In this document: in pieces, positions 16,801 through 23,295 of the stretch
How the letters are laid out: every line of letters starts with the position of its first letter
How positions within the stretch are numbered: the first letter of the stretch is position 1
Assembly (NCBI GenBank): GCA_021780095.1
Contig: JAJXZK010000106.1
Location: forward strand, 1-23,295
Reading direction: 5' to 3'
Length of the DNA: 23,295 bases
From: Acidobacteriota bacterium
Lineage (GTDB): Bacteria; Acidobacteriota; Terriglobia; Terriglobales; Acidobacteriaceae
The notes under the pieces: generated by a model
Told to the model about the DNA's origin: nothing
Database searches by the model: none
The model's input: the letters and a program-made list of their open reading frames with translations, nothing else
Translations under genes and position numbers: made by a program

Positions 16801-17012
16801 TGATGACGGCCCTGGCCATGATTATCGGCATGTTTCCGATGGCGTTGGGAATTGGAGCCAGTGGCGAACAGAATGCGCCGCTGGGCCGGTCGGTGATCGG
16901 TGGGCTGTTTTTTGCGACAGCCGCGACATTGTTTTTTGTGCCGGTCTTTTTCAGCCTGGTGCATGGAAGATCGAAGCCCCTGGCCGAATCTTCTGAGGAG
17001 CAAGAGTCATGA
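13836..17012 (+). CDS. RND family efflux permease (AcrB/HAE-like)
   Basis: The protein is 1058 residues, the usual length. TM1 lies at about 11-30, TM2-TM6 at about 335-490, TM7 at about 537-557, and TM8-TM12 at about 887-1042, with two large periplasmic loops at about 31-330 and 560-880. The TM4 acidic pair Asp401-Asp402 (GILVDDA) of the proton relay is present. In TM10, where AcrB has Lys940-Asn941, this protein reads ATANSIL, giving Ala954-Asn955, so the relay Lys is absent. The FRPVLMT motif of TM11 is intact (985-991). It pumps small molecules from the periplasm or inner membrane to the outside using proton flux; the substrate is unknown. A weak GGGAA ribosome-binding site precedes the ATG. 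It is first in the operon and its ATGA overlap with the adaptor implies translational coupling. Confidence 0.95.
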   Translation: MWIVRLALRRPYTFVVFSLLILILGITVILRTPTDIFPNVNIPVVTVIWGYNGLSPEQMGDRIDSVFERAVTTTVDNVEHMETNAVTGTSVTKIYFHPGVNVEAGVAQVTAISQTMLRQLPPETLPPLIITYNASSVPVLDLALSGNGLSQQRLFDLASNFLRPQLATVQGASSPWPFGGKQPQVQVDIDSAKLQAMHLSPADVVQAFTKQNLILPAGTEKIGQFEYEIETNSAPRTIEDLNNIPIKTVNGATIYVRDVAHVRNGFPPQTNILRVNSQRAALMTIEKTGDVSTLDLVAHVRRILPRIKGTLPPQLVIRPVDDQSIFVRAAINDVVLEAIIAACLTAIMILVFLGSWRSTVIIAVSIPLSVLVSLIVLSSLGQTINIMTLGGLALAVGILVDDATVEIENINRNLEMGKEVEQAILDGAAEIAIPAFVSTLSICIVFVPMFFLGGVAKFLFVPLGEAVVFAMLASYFLSRTIVPTMAKYLLHVHEEGDLDRRRHSRNPLVNLQMKFEDRFERIRLAYREILVVCLHHRGIFLVGFFLVCAVSIAVLFPWLGQDFFPQGDAGQFKLHVRAHTGTRIEDTAALCDRVDRTIRESIPKDELGTIIDNIGLPYSGINLSYNNSGTSGSWDADITVALDKKHRPTQEYIRTLRTKLARDYPGVTFYFLPTDIVNQILNFGLPAPLDVQIIGANIDANHALAESMMGQLRRIPGAVDLHVQQSLDSPNLTVDVDRTKAQQVGLTQSDVARSVLTSLSGSFQTSPEFWLNWKSGVSYSIAVQTPQYRMDTLQDLKNIPITGTSGAPLQILSNLARVHRGVEPGSVSHYNVIPVIDIYGSVDGTDLRSVANRVDQVVASANQHLPRGSRIVVRGQVLTMRSSTRGLIGGLLFAIVLVYLLIVVNFQSWLDPFVIIAGLPAALTGIVWFLFLTHTHISVPALTGSIMCMGVATANSILVVSFAREEMVRGSNAVEAAMIAGFTRFRPVLMTALAMIIGMFPMALGIGASGEQNAPLGRSVIGGLFFATAATLFFVPVFFSLVHGRSKPLAESSEEQES

Positions 17013-18346
17013 GTGAAACGGAAACGCAAGGCGCCGGCGCGCAAGTCGTACCTTCAGGCGCGGCGCACAGACACTCGCTGGAGCCCACTCGACAGGCGAT
17101 TCGGCGCACGGTGATGATCGTCGTTGTGCTGTTGCTCGTCGCCATCGTGGTGGCGATTACCGGAATACTTCCTCGTATGCATGCGCGCGCCGCATTGCGC
17201 CAACAAACAGACAGCATGGCCGCGCCGCAAGTCGCCGTTATCACTCCGCAGATGGGCCAGCCAATGCAGGAGGTGCTGCTGCCGGGAACGATTCAGGCCT
17301 ATTCCGACGCGCCGATTTATGCTCGGACGAATGGCTACGTGAAAGCCTGGTATCACGACATTGGAACCCATGTACACAAGGGCGAGCTGCTGGCAGTGAT
17401 CGAAACTCCCGAGCTGGACCGGCAAGTGGATGAAGCTCGAGCCAGTCTGGTCACGGCCAAGGCCAACCTGGGATTGGCGCACGTGACCGCGCAGCGCTAC
17501 CAAGGACTAAGCGGAACCGAGGCGGTCTCAAAACAATCGATCGACTCGGCGACGCAGACGGAAAGCGCCCAGGTGGCGTCGGTCCAGGCGGCACAGCAAA
17601 GCTTGAATCAGCTGCTCGAAATGCAGTCCTTCGAACGCGTCTATGCGCCTTTTGATGGAGTGATCACGGCGCGCAATGTCGACGTCGGCCAATTGGTGGA
17701 TGCAGGCAGCAATGGCGGCACAGGCAGCTCCAGCAATCCTGGCGGAAACATCAGCACGATCGGAACCAGCACGAACGGTCCGAGGGAACTGTTCCATATC
17801 TCCAGCATGAATACGGTGCGCATTTTTGTGAATGTTCCCGGAGTGTATGTCTCCGAAGCTCGATCGGGCGTAAAGACGAACATCGATGTTCCGGGATATC
17901 CGGGCCGAGTTTTCAAGGGAACGATTGTACGGACGGCGAACGCGATCGACCTGAACACACGAACACTGATGGTCGAGGTCGATATTCCCAATCCTAAACA
18001 TGAGTTGCTGCCCGGTGCGTACGCCCAGGTCCATCTGCAACTTCCGATGACCCATCCGGCGCTGATCATTCCCGTCGACGCGATGCTGTTTCGTTCTGAA
18101 GGATTACGCGTCGTGACAGTGGATGCGAACGACCGTGCTCATCTGCAGATGATTACGGTAGGCCGTGACTGGGGGACAAGAATCGAGGTGCTCACCGGGC
18201 TGACCCCGCAGGATCGAGTGATCAATAATCCACCGGACTCGATCACAGAAAACGAAGCAGTGCATGTCGTCGATGTCGATGGCAAGCCGGTGCAGCCAGG
18301 GGACGCCGCCGGGGGGAACTCGTCGGTTGCAAGGAAACCTTCATGA
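17009..18346 (+). CDS. RND pump periplasmic adaptor (membrane fusion protein, HlyD/AcrA-like)
   Basis: The protein is 445 residues. A cytoplasmic tail (1-32) and one membrane anchor (about 33-53) are followed by the usual adaptor order: first lipoyl half (about 98-133), alpha-helical hairpin (about 134-205), second lipoyl half (about 208-231), beta-barrel (about 262-345) and membrane-proximal domain (about 346-422). It is membrane-anchored rather than a lipoprotein like AcrA. An unusual Gly/Ser/Asn-rich insertion occupies about 232-257, between the second lipoyl half and the LFHISS strand. It bridges the permease and the outer-membrane factor. The start overlaps the permease stop by 4 bp, and its own stop overlaps the next start in the same way, so all three are stoichiometrically coupled. 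Confidence 0.95.
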   Translation: MSETETQGAGAQVVPSGAAHRHSLEPTRQAIRRTVMIVVVLLLVAIVVAITGILPRMHARAALRQQTDSMAAPQVAVITPQMGQPMQEVLLPGTIQAYSDAPIYARTNGYVKAWYHDIGTHVHKGELLAVIETPELDRQVDEARASLVTAKANLGLAHVTAQRYQGLSGTEAVSKQSIDSATQTESAQVASVQAAQQSLNQLLEMQSFERVYAPFDGVITARNVDVGQLVDAGSNGGTGSSSNPGGNISTIGTSTNGPRELFHISSMNTVRIFVNVPGVYVSEARSGVKTNIDVPGYPGRVFKGTIVRTANAIDLNTRTLMVEVDIPNPKHELLPGAYAQVHLQLPMTHPALIIPVDAMLFRSEGLRVVTVDANDRAHLQMITVGRDWGTRIEVLTGLTPQDRVINNPPDSITENEAVHVVDVDGKPVQPGDAAGGNSSVARKPS

Positions 18347-19779
18347 CGTGGAGCCTTTCCAAGGTGAGCACGGGGGCGGCGTTGGCGCTGATCTTCTGCG
18401 TGACGGGATGCATGGTCGGGCCGAACTATCATCGGCCTTCCGCGCCGACGACTCCGGAATTTAAATCGGTCGCCGGATGGCAGCCGGCGCAACCGGCTGA
18501 CCGTCAGATTCGCGGACACTGGTGGGAAGCATATGGGGATTCGGAGTTGGACGCCTTGGAGGAGAAGGTAAGGCTCTCCAACCAGTCCCTGAAGGTCGCC
18601 GACACGCAATACACGCAGGCACGCGCCATGGTGCAGTATCAACGAGCCAATTATTTTCCATTTCTGAGCGCAGGCATCGGGGCGACCCGGCTGCGCAATT
18701 CAGAGAACCGCGCCAACTATTTCAGCGGGATCAACAATCAGTACAACGACTTTTCGTTGCCGCTGAATGTGAGTTGGGAGCCGGATGTTTGGGGCCGGGT
18801 GCGACGCACCGTACGCGGGGCGCGAGAAAATGCGCAGGCCAGCGCCGCCGATGTGGTGAATGTTCAGTTGATTTTGCAGGCCGAGTTGGCGCTCGATTAT
18901 TTCCAGATGCGTGGCCTGGATGCGCAACAGTCCATTCTGGACGCGACCGTTGCGGCAGATGAGAAAGCACTGCTGTTGACCAACCAGTTGTTCGACGCCG
19001 GCCTGGATTCGCAGCTGGACGTGCAGCAGGCGCAAACACAACTGGAGATAACGCGCGCGCAAGATCAGGATGTCGCCATTGCGCGGGCCCAGGATGAACA
19101 TGCGATCGCCATCCTCATCGGGGAACCGCCGGCATCGCTCACGATTCCGGCACGGGTCGTTCTGTACACGCCGCCCTCGATTCCGCCGGGACTACCGTCG
19201 CAGTTGCTGGAACGGCGACCGGATATCGCCATTGCAGAGCGGCAGATGGCTTCGGCGAATGAGCAAATCGGTATTGCCCGCTCAGCCTATTATCCGAACT
19301 TTTCACTTTCGGGCGCGGGCGGATTCGATAGCGGCCGGCCGGGAGACTGGTTCACGGGACCAAGTACATTCTGGTCGGTGGGCCTGTCCGCCGCCGACAC
19401 GCTGGTGGACTGGGGACAACGCCACGCGTTGAACACCATGGCGCAGGCCAATTACGACGGCACGGTGGCCAATTATCGGCAAACGGTATTGAGCGCGTAT
19501 CAGGAGGTGGAGGATAACCTGACCGCGCTGCATATTTTGGAGCGCGAAACGCAGACACAGGACCGGGCGGTGGCCTCCGCACAACAACAGATGGATATTT
19601 CCATGAAGCTGTACACGCGCGGACTGGATCCGTACCTGAATGTAATTCAGGCTCAGAACGTCGTGCTGTCGAGCGAGTTGACGTCTGCAAATCTTGTCAC
19701 TCGCCGCATGACCGCCAGCGTGCTGCTGGTGAAAGCGCTGGGTGGGGGCTGGGATCGCAGCCAGTTGCCGAAGGAATGA
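18343..19779 (+). CDS. Outer-membrane efflux lipoprotein (NodT/OprM-like, TolC family)
   Basis: The protein is 478 residues. A lipoprotein signal ends at lipobox VTGC (Cys23), directly followed by MVGPNYHRP, the typical opening of NodT/OprM-type outer-membrane factors. Two repeats of the outer-membrane efflux protein domain follow (about 60-250 and 275-465), rich in heptad helices, with the linker LLERRPDIAIAERQM marking the start of the second repeat. A trimer of this protein forms the outer-membrane channel and periplasmic tunnel of the pump. The start overlaps the adaptor stop by 4 bp (ATGA). The operon order permease, adaptor, outer-membrane factor differs from the common adaptor-first order. 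Confidence 0.95.
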   Translation: MTWSLSKVSTGAALALIFCVTGCMVGPNYHRPSAPTTPEFKSVAGWQPAQPADRQIRGHWWEAYGDSELDALEEKVRLSNQSLKVADTQYTQARAMVQYQRANYFPFLSAGIGATRLRNSENRANYFSGINNQYNDFSLPLNVSWEPDVWGRVRRTVRGARENAQASAADVVNVQLILQAELALDYFQMRGLDAQQSILDATVAADEKALLLTNQLFDAGLDSQLDVQQAQTQLEITRAQDQDVAIARAQDEHAIAILIGEPPASLTIPARVVLYTPPSIPPGLPSQLLERRPDIAIAERQMASANEQIGIARSAYYPNFSLSGAGGFDSGRPGDWFTGPSTFWSVGLSAADTLVDWGQRHALNTMAQANYDGTVANYRQTVLSAYQEVEDNLTALHILERETQTQDRAVASAQQQMDISMKLYTRGLDPYLNVIQAQNVVLSSELTSANLVTRRMTASVLLVKALGGGWDRSQLPKE

Positions 19780-19861
19780 ATGTACTCGGTTTAGACAGAG
19801 GTTGTGGCGAAACGATCGTGAAGGAGACAGCTCCACCTCGATTTTGGGATGGAAACGAACC

Positions 19862-20629
19862 ATGAGCGGACCTGAAACAGTTCGACTGCTTAGTGAAGGT
19901 GTAAGTTCTGCGCGCATCACGACTCGTGCTTCCACGGAGGAAATCAAGTCTGTGATTGCGGCGATGATGGCTGAACAGGGTGAAAGAAACCCCGCGGCCG
20001 GATCCGGTTCCGAACGCAATTGCGCTCATGATCGCGTGCGATGGACGATCTTGGAACGTATTATGGACGGTACCTATCAGCCGGGAGAGCGACTGAAGGA
20101 GTTGAGGTTGGCGCGCGAATTTCGCGTGAGTCAGGCGCCGGTGCGGGAAGCGCTGCGCAAATTGGAAGCCATCGGAGTAGTGAAGTCGGAACCTTATCGT
20201 GGTGCGCGGGTGCGCGAGCTCTCTCCCACCGAGCTGCGCGATGCATATCAGCTGCGCGGCATTCTGGAGCAGGCAGCCACGGGATTCATCAGCGATTTTC
20301 CCGAGGAATCGGTGCAAACTCTGGAAATTGAATACGCTGCGATGAGGACGGCGGCACAGGCGGGCGATCTGCAAGCAGTGGCGTGCCACAATCGTAACTT
20401 TCACCGTTGCATTATCGAGCGCTGTCAGAACCAGGAGGTAGTTCGAGCCTGGAAATCGCTGGGGATATGTATGCGGGCGCGCTTGAATGTGCAGCGGCGT
20501 GTGGACCAGTTGCCGGAAGCGATTCTTTCGCATCAGCCGATCATCGACGCTTTGCGGGCAGGCGAATTGCAGCACGCCGGTCAATTACTGCGCGAACACT
20601 CGTTCGGATTTGTCTCCGACTTGATGTAG
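19862..20629 (+). CDS. GntR family transcription regulator, FadR/FCD subfamily
   Basis: The protein is 255 residues with the ATG at 19862; an upstream in-frame start at 19742 would lie inside the efflux gene. Residues about 1-55 are a poorly structured extension not usual for the family. The winged helix occupies about 56-120, with ILERIMDGTYQPGERL and VSQAPVREALRKLEAIGVV typical of GntR recognition regions. The FCD effector domain follows (about 125-250), with candidate metal or ligand residues Asp127, His181 (NRNFHR), His224 (SHQPI) and His246. Such regulators bind small carboxylates or metals and usually repress neighbouring genes. It lies 82 bp after the pump operon on the same strand and could be co-transcribed or regulate it, but nothing in sequence proves that. 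The ribosome-binding site is weak, and GGAGG at about 19936 leaves room for a later start. Confidence 0.88.
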   Translation: MSGPETVRLLSEGVSSARITTRASTEEIKSVIAAMMAEQGERNPAAGSGSERNCAHDRVRWTILERIMDGTYQPGERLKELRLAREFRVSQAPVREALRKLEAIGVVKSEPYRGARVRELSPTELRDAYQLRGILEQAATGFISDFPEESVQTLEIEYAAMRTAAQAGDLQAVACHNRNFHRCIIERCQNQEVVRAWKSLGICMRARLNVQRRVDQLPEAILSHQPIIDALRAGELQHAGQLLREHSFGFVSDLM

Positions 20630-20962
20630 TGGCGCTTGGATGCAAGGAGCGCAGATTCGGCGGGCCTCGCGGCAGCTTCCCCTCGTCTGAGGCTTTCGGG
20701 CGAGACCCAACGAGTCTCGAGATCAGCAGCGCCAGATACAGCACGCCGAGTATCGCTTCGATCAGCGATAGAGAGCGCGCCTGATTCGAAACGGCGGCGA
20801 CTCCGGTGGCCCCAGGCACGTCATGGTTCCGAAGCTGTAATAGATCAGGTCGAAGCTGTTCAGCGTCGTGTTGAGAGTCATCGCCGGATCCAGGTAGAGG
20901 CACGCGGTTGCAACGCGGCCAGCAATGAGATACAGCAGCAGGAAAGGAACAAGAGGAAGAAC
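20541..20962 (-). pseudogene. Frameshifted remnant of a two-TM ion-channel-like protein
   Basis: Read on the minus strand, one frame from 20962 encodes a hydrophobic helix and then NSFDLIYYSFGTMTCLG. At the G-run 20813-20810 the sensible reading moves to the neighbouring frame and continues GATGVAAVSNQARSLSLIE, then AILGVLYLALLISRLVG. One extra G would join them into a continuous pore-loop plus second-helix module like those of the bacterial Ion_trans_2 family. The usual filter GYGD reads GATG. There is no start codon in the first part (a TAA precedes it), and the C-terminal frame runs on into the 3' end of the GntR gene in antisense. Both point to decay, though a sequencing error at the G-run is possible. 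Confidence 0.6.
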
Positions 20963-21182
20963 TTATGTCCTGTAATGGCTGGAGTTTGTCGATCTCGGAA
21001 TTCGAGCAACTTTTGAGGCCGAATGGTCATCGGTTTTTCAGCGCGGGGAATACCAGAGTGTGGCGCCAATCATACGTCAAGCCTCTATTGTGACGAGGGA
21101 AACGCTTGTTGACCGGCGAGACAGGAGGGCAGGCAGGTCAATCAATCAGCACTTTCCAAATCTACACCGGATTTGCGGCTCA
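20963..21182. other. Intergenic stretch between channel remnant and 88-aa gene
   Basis: These 220 bp hold short minus-strand frames that could be the decayed N-terminus of the channel gene, but none reads as protein I recognise. A spaced inverted repeat TTGACC/GGTCAA (21109-21114 and 21136-21141, 21-bp spacer) is the only structure seen, and no T-run marks a terminator. Confidence 0.45.
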
Positions 21183-21449
21183 TTAATTCACCGAACCGGT
21201 GGATGGTTGTACCGGGGCGGCCAGTTGCGGCGGCGGAATGAGCCCAATCCTCGACATCAGGGAGAAGGTCAGCTGCGCCGCTCCTTGAAATTTCCACTCG
21301 CAGCTATCGAAGGTCGCATTCACCACGTCGAAGGGGCCGCCCGAGTAGAAAATCACGCACTCGCGCAAAACGCAGTTCACCAACCAGGTTTCTTCCAACA
21401 CGATCACCTTTTTGGTGAGCGTTATTCCTTCATACTTTGTGATTGGCAT
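21183..21449 (-). CDS. Small conserved-looking protein of unknown function (88 aa)
   Basis: GAGG lies 7 bases before the ATG at 21449, and the composition is protein-like, with alternating beta strands: ITLTKKVIVLEETWLVNCVL, then CVIFYSGG, FDVVNATFDSC, and WKFQGAAQLTFSLM. The regular short strands and the repeated xVNxxFxxC-like spacing recall a single-stranded right-handed beta-helix fragment, as in pentapeptide-like proteins, but no repeat is strict. A Pro/Gln-rich tail ends it. There is no signal peptide or membrane segment. I have seen similar short hypothetical proteins in Acidobacteriota but know no function. It lies 40 bp after the pterin dehydratase gene on the same strand and is probably in the same transcript. 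Confidence 0.75.
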   Translation of the reverse strand: MPITKYEGITLTKKVIVLEETWLVNCVLRECVIFYSGGPFDVVNATFDSCEWKFQGAAQLTFSLMSRIGLIPPPQLAAPVQPSTGSVN

Positions 21450-21489
21450 ACGGTGTCCTCAATACGGTGCGGTTGTGCGTCTGAAAATT

Positions 21490-21774
21490 TCAATGCTGGG
21501 AGATCTTGCCGATTTCCGCGGCCATGGAGACATCGCGGTCGGTGACGCCGCCGGAGTCGTGCGAGACCAGCGCGATGCGCAGCTTGTTATAGCGGATATC
21601 GATGTCGGGATGATGATTCGCTTTTTCTGCCAGCAGCGCCAGGCGCACCACAAACGCGAAAGCCGCCGCAAAATCCGCAAAGGCGTAGTCGTGAACCAGC
21701 GCGCCGGCTGCATACTCCCACCCATTCAGCGCGGGCAATTGTTCCTGAATTTCTCTGTCTGAAAGCTTGCCCAT
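21490..21774 (-). CDS. Pterin-4a-carbinolamine dehydratase (PCD/DCoH family)
   Basis: The protein is 94 residues, the usual length. The family signature is clear: the helix with LAEKANHHPDIDIRYNKLRI carries the active-site His54-His55-Pro56-Asp57 motif, followed by the strand ending VSHDSGGVTDRDVSMAAEI. The enzyme dehydrates 4a-hydroxytetrahydropterin formed by aromatic amino acid hydroxylases, allowing cofactor recycling in the cytoplasm; many bacteria keep it for molybdopterin or other pterin roles. No hydroxylase gene is in the window. The ATG at 21774 has CGGAG 7 bases upstream. A longer in-frame reading up to 22269 is only the antisense of nothing recognisable and overlaps the HD-GYP gene, so it was rejected. 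The small 88-aa gene follows. Confidence 0.93.
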   Translation of the reverse strand: MGKLSDREIQEQLPALNGWEYAAGALVHDYAFADFAAAFAFVVRLALLAEKANHHPDIDIRYNKLRIALVSHDSGGVTDRDVSMAAEIGKISQH

Positions 21775-21878
21775 GATTGAACTCCGTACCTCTTCGAGGA
21801 ACAGAAACGTTCTTGCAGTCATTCTCGACCTTGCCGCGCAAAGTTGGCAAAGGGGCACGCAGGGACGGGCAGACCGAT

Positions 21879-23078
21879 TCAGGAGATATTGCCGAAGGCG
21901 TAGCCGAAGGGAGAGAAGGCAAACCCGTCGCGCATGATGCCTTCGCGCAGATCGAGCCAGATGGAGTCCGGCGTGGCGACGAAGACGTCGACGATGGATG
22001 GGTCGAACTGCGTCCCGGCGCAGCGAAGGATTTCTTTTCGCGCCGCCTCCATGGTATTGGCTTTGCGATAGGGGCGGTTGGAGGTGATGGCGTCGAAGGC
22101 GTCGGCGACAGCAAAGATGCGAGCCCCGATGTGAATTTCTTCGCCATGTAGTCCGCGTGGATAGCCGGAGCCATCGAAATGCTCCTGGTGGGAGTACACG
22201 ATCTCGGCCGCTTCCTGCAGGTAAGGAATTTTGCGGATCATCTGATATCCCAGCTCGGTGTGGGTGCACATGACCGCGCGTTCCTCCGGGGTCAGCTTGG
22301 CGGGCTTGCGCAGGATGGCATCGGGAATCGCCATTTTGCCGATGTCGTGTAGAAAAGCGCCGCGTCCTACCACGCGAAGTTGCGGCTCCGGCAGGCCGAC
22401 GGCGCGGCCCAGAGCCAGGGTATAGGCAGTGACGCGCTTGGAATGGCCTTCCGTTTCGGCGTCTTTCAAGTCAAGGGCGTTGCCCAACGCTTCCAGCGTT
22501 ACGTCATAGGAGTTTTCAAGCTGTCGCATGCTGTGCTGCAGCATTTCGGTACGTGCGGTTATCAGCTGCTCCAGGTGGTGGCGGAAAAGGTCGTTCTGGG
22601 TTTGCAGGCGACGATACTGCAATGTTCTGCGCACCGTCGCCAGCAGTTGCTCCGCAGAAAAAGGTCTCAAAATATAGTCGTACGCACCCATTTGCAGCGC
22701 TTGAACGGCCTGCGGCACGTGGTGGGAATCTATGATCAGCACGATCGGGATCTGGACACGATCGGAATTCCACAGGAGCACCAGCGGAGCGAGAAGGTTG
22801 TCGGTGACTTCTCGCAGCCACGGGAAAAGGTGTTTCCCACCTGAGCCCGCGTCCAGTAATACCATGTTGATGCGCGGGTTGCGGCCAGAATCGGAAGCCA
22901 GGGACTCAGTGGCATGTTCCGGGGAGGAGCAGGATAGCAATGGAAGCTTTTGGTTTTGCAGGATTTGGGCAATCGTGCCAGCTTGGGCGGCATCCCCGGA
23001 AATCAAGAGGATTTGGCCCACCGCCGAGGACGGTCGAGCTGAGCTTTCAACCGCGATCGCTGGAGATTCCTCAGTCAT
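21879..23078 (-). CDS. HD-GYP domain protein with degenerate receiver domain (putative c-di-GMP phosphodiesterase)
   Basis: The protein is 399 residues. Residues about 20-155 form a response-regulator-like receiver with candidate phospho-acceptor Asp76 (VLLDAG), but the N-terminal acidic pair is reduced to Asp29 (ISGDA), the conserved Lys of KPF is Arg138 (LRPF), and the usual Thr/Ser site reads IIDS. A coiled-coil linker covers about 156-192. The HD-GYP domain (about 193-380) has His212, His244-Asp245 (HDIGK), His273, His297, His300, the GSGYP motif (303-307) and Asp326 (VADAFDAI), so the metal site and GYP signature look complete. It likely hydrolyses cyclic di-GMP in the cytoplasm, controlled by something other than canonical phosphorylation. 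GAGG lies 4 bases before the ATG. The pterin dehydratase gene lies 104 bp downstream. Confidence 0.92.
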   Translation of the reverse strand: MTEESPAIAVESSARPSSAVGQILLISGDAAQAGTIAQILQNQKLPLLSCSSPEHATESLASDSGRNPRINMVLLDAGSGGKHLFPWLREVTDNLLAPLVLLWNSDRVQIPIVLIIDSHHVPQAVQALQMGAYDYILRPFSAEQLLATVRRTLQYRRLQTQNDLFRHHLEQLITARTEMLQHSMRQLENSYDVTLEALGNALDLKDAETEGHSKRVTAYTLALGRAVGLPEPQLRVVGRGAFLHDIGKMAIPDAILRKPAKLTPEERAVMCTHTELGYQMIRKIPYLQEAAEIVYSHQEHFDGSGYPRGLHGEEIHIGARIFAVADAFDAITSNRPYRKANTMEAARKEILRCAGTQFDPSIVDVFVATPDSIWLDLREGIMRDGFAFSPFGYAFGNIS

Positions 23079-23295
23079 TCCACCTCGAAGAATTCAGTTA
23101 GGACGACATGGTAAAGTGTTCAGCATTTAAGGTAAAAATGCCAGCCCTGCATTGGACGGGCGAGCTCATCTGGTTTCTATATGGAAAATAGGTGCATATA
23201 GGTGGTATTTGTTTTCCACTTTTCGCCAAAACCGTCGTTAGATGCGTACTTGCCTCGCGCGGCTGTCCCTCCTATCCTAAAGGCGCGGAAAATCC
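23079..23295. promoter_or_regulatory. Upstream region of the HD-GYP gene with inverted repeats
   Basis: This AT-rich leader reaches the window edge. CTATATG (23177-23183) and CATATAG (23195-23201) form a perfect 7-bp inverted repeat with an 11-bp spacer. GGAAAA (23183-23188) and TTTTCC (23212-23217) form a second, overlapping one. AGGTG occurs twice, about one helical turn apart (23190 and 23200). These are plausible regulator sites about 100-140 bp before the HD-GYP start, or they may belong to a gene beyond the edge. Confidence 0.4.

Noticed and set aside
21775..22269. N-terminal extension of the pterin dehydratase to 259 aa
   Set aside because: It overlaps the HD-GYP gene in another frame on the same strand, has no recognisable sequence, and the 94-aa form is the family's normal length with a good ribosome-binding site.
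1..23295. Mobile element, CRISPR, tRNA or rRNA
   Set aside because: No transposase or integrase motifs, no regularly spaced direct repeats, and no cloverleaf or rRNA-like sequence seen on either strand.

Overview
The window looks like a chromosomal segment of a soil-type Acidobacteriota (Terriglobia-like) bacterium. This rests on family content rather than any marker gene: a kumamolisin-like S53 protease, a secreted protein entering a PEGA-type motif at the window edge, lipoprotein arylsulfotransferases (one with an N-terminal choice-of-anchor-D-like domain), a DUF6496-type Lys-rich protein, a permease-first RND efflux operon and an HD-GYP regulator. Base composition is moderately GC-rich throughout. 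I see no rRNA, tRNA, CRISPR array, transposase or phage gene.

Layout. (1) 1-5683, exported proteins and peptide breakdown: a truncated secreted protein (minus, off the left edge), an S53 acid protease (plus), and a minus-strand pair of a DPP-IV-like S9 peptidase followed 17 bp later by an MBL-fold hydrolase. (2) 5864-7219, housekeeping: a coiled-coil C4 zinc-ribbon protein and a HAD 5'-deoxyribonucleotidase, co-directional and 12 bp apart. (3) 7498-12677, arylsulfotransferase locus: two lipoprotein ASST paralogs on the minus strand flank a plus-strand, signal-less ASST-like beta-propeller. The divergent promoter region between the first two holds two adjacent perfect palindromes. (4) 12912-13835: a small basic DUF6496-type protein, then about 660 bp with no convincing gene. 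(5) 13836-20629: permease, adaptor and outer-membrane factor genes of a tripartite RND pump joined by 4-bp ATGA overlaps, followed by a GntR/FCD regulator 82 bp downstream. (6) 20541-20962: a frameshifted remnant of a small ion-channel protein on the minus strand. (7) 21183-23078, minus strand: HD-GYP protein with a degenerate receiver, pterin carbinolamine dehydratase, and an 88-aa conserved-looking protein.

How the genes work together. The S53 protease and the S9 peptidase could supply peptide nutrients in an acidic environment. The permease, adaptor and NodT-type lipoprotein form one complete trans-envelope pump. The ASST trio is the most unusual unit: two exported enzymes keep the expected His/Asn/Arg active-site pattern, while the signal-less relative keeps the His and Asn positions but has Phe where the Arg is expected. 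This could be a sulfo-transfer locus with a non-catalytic or altered partner. That last step is inference.
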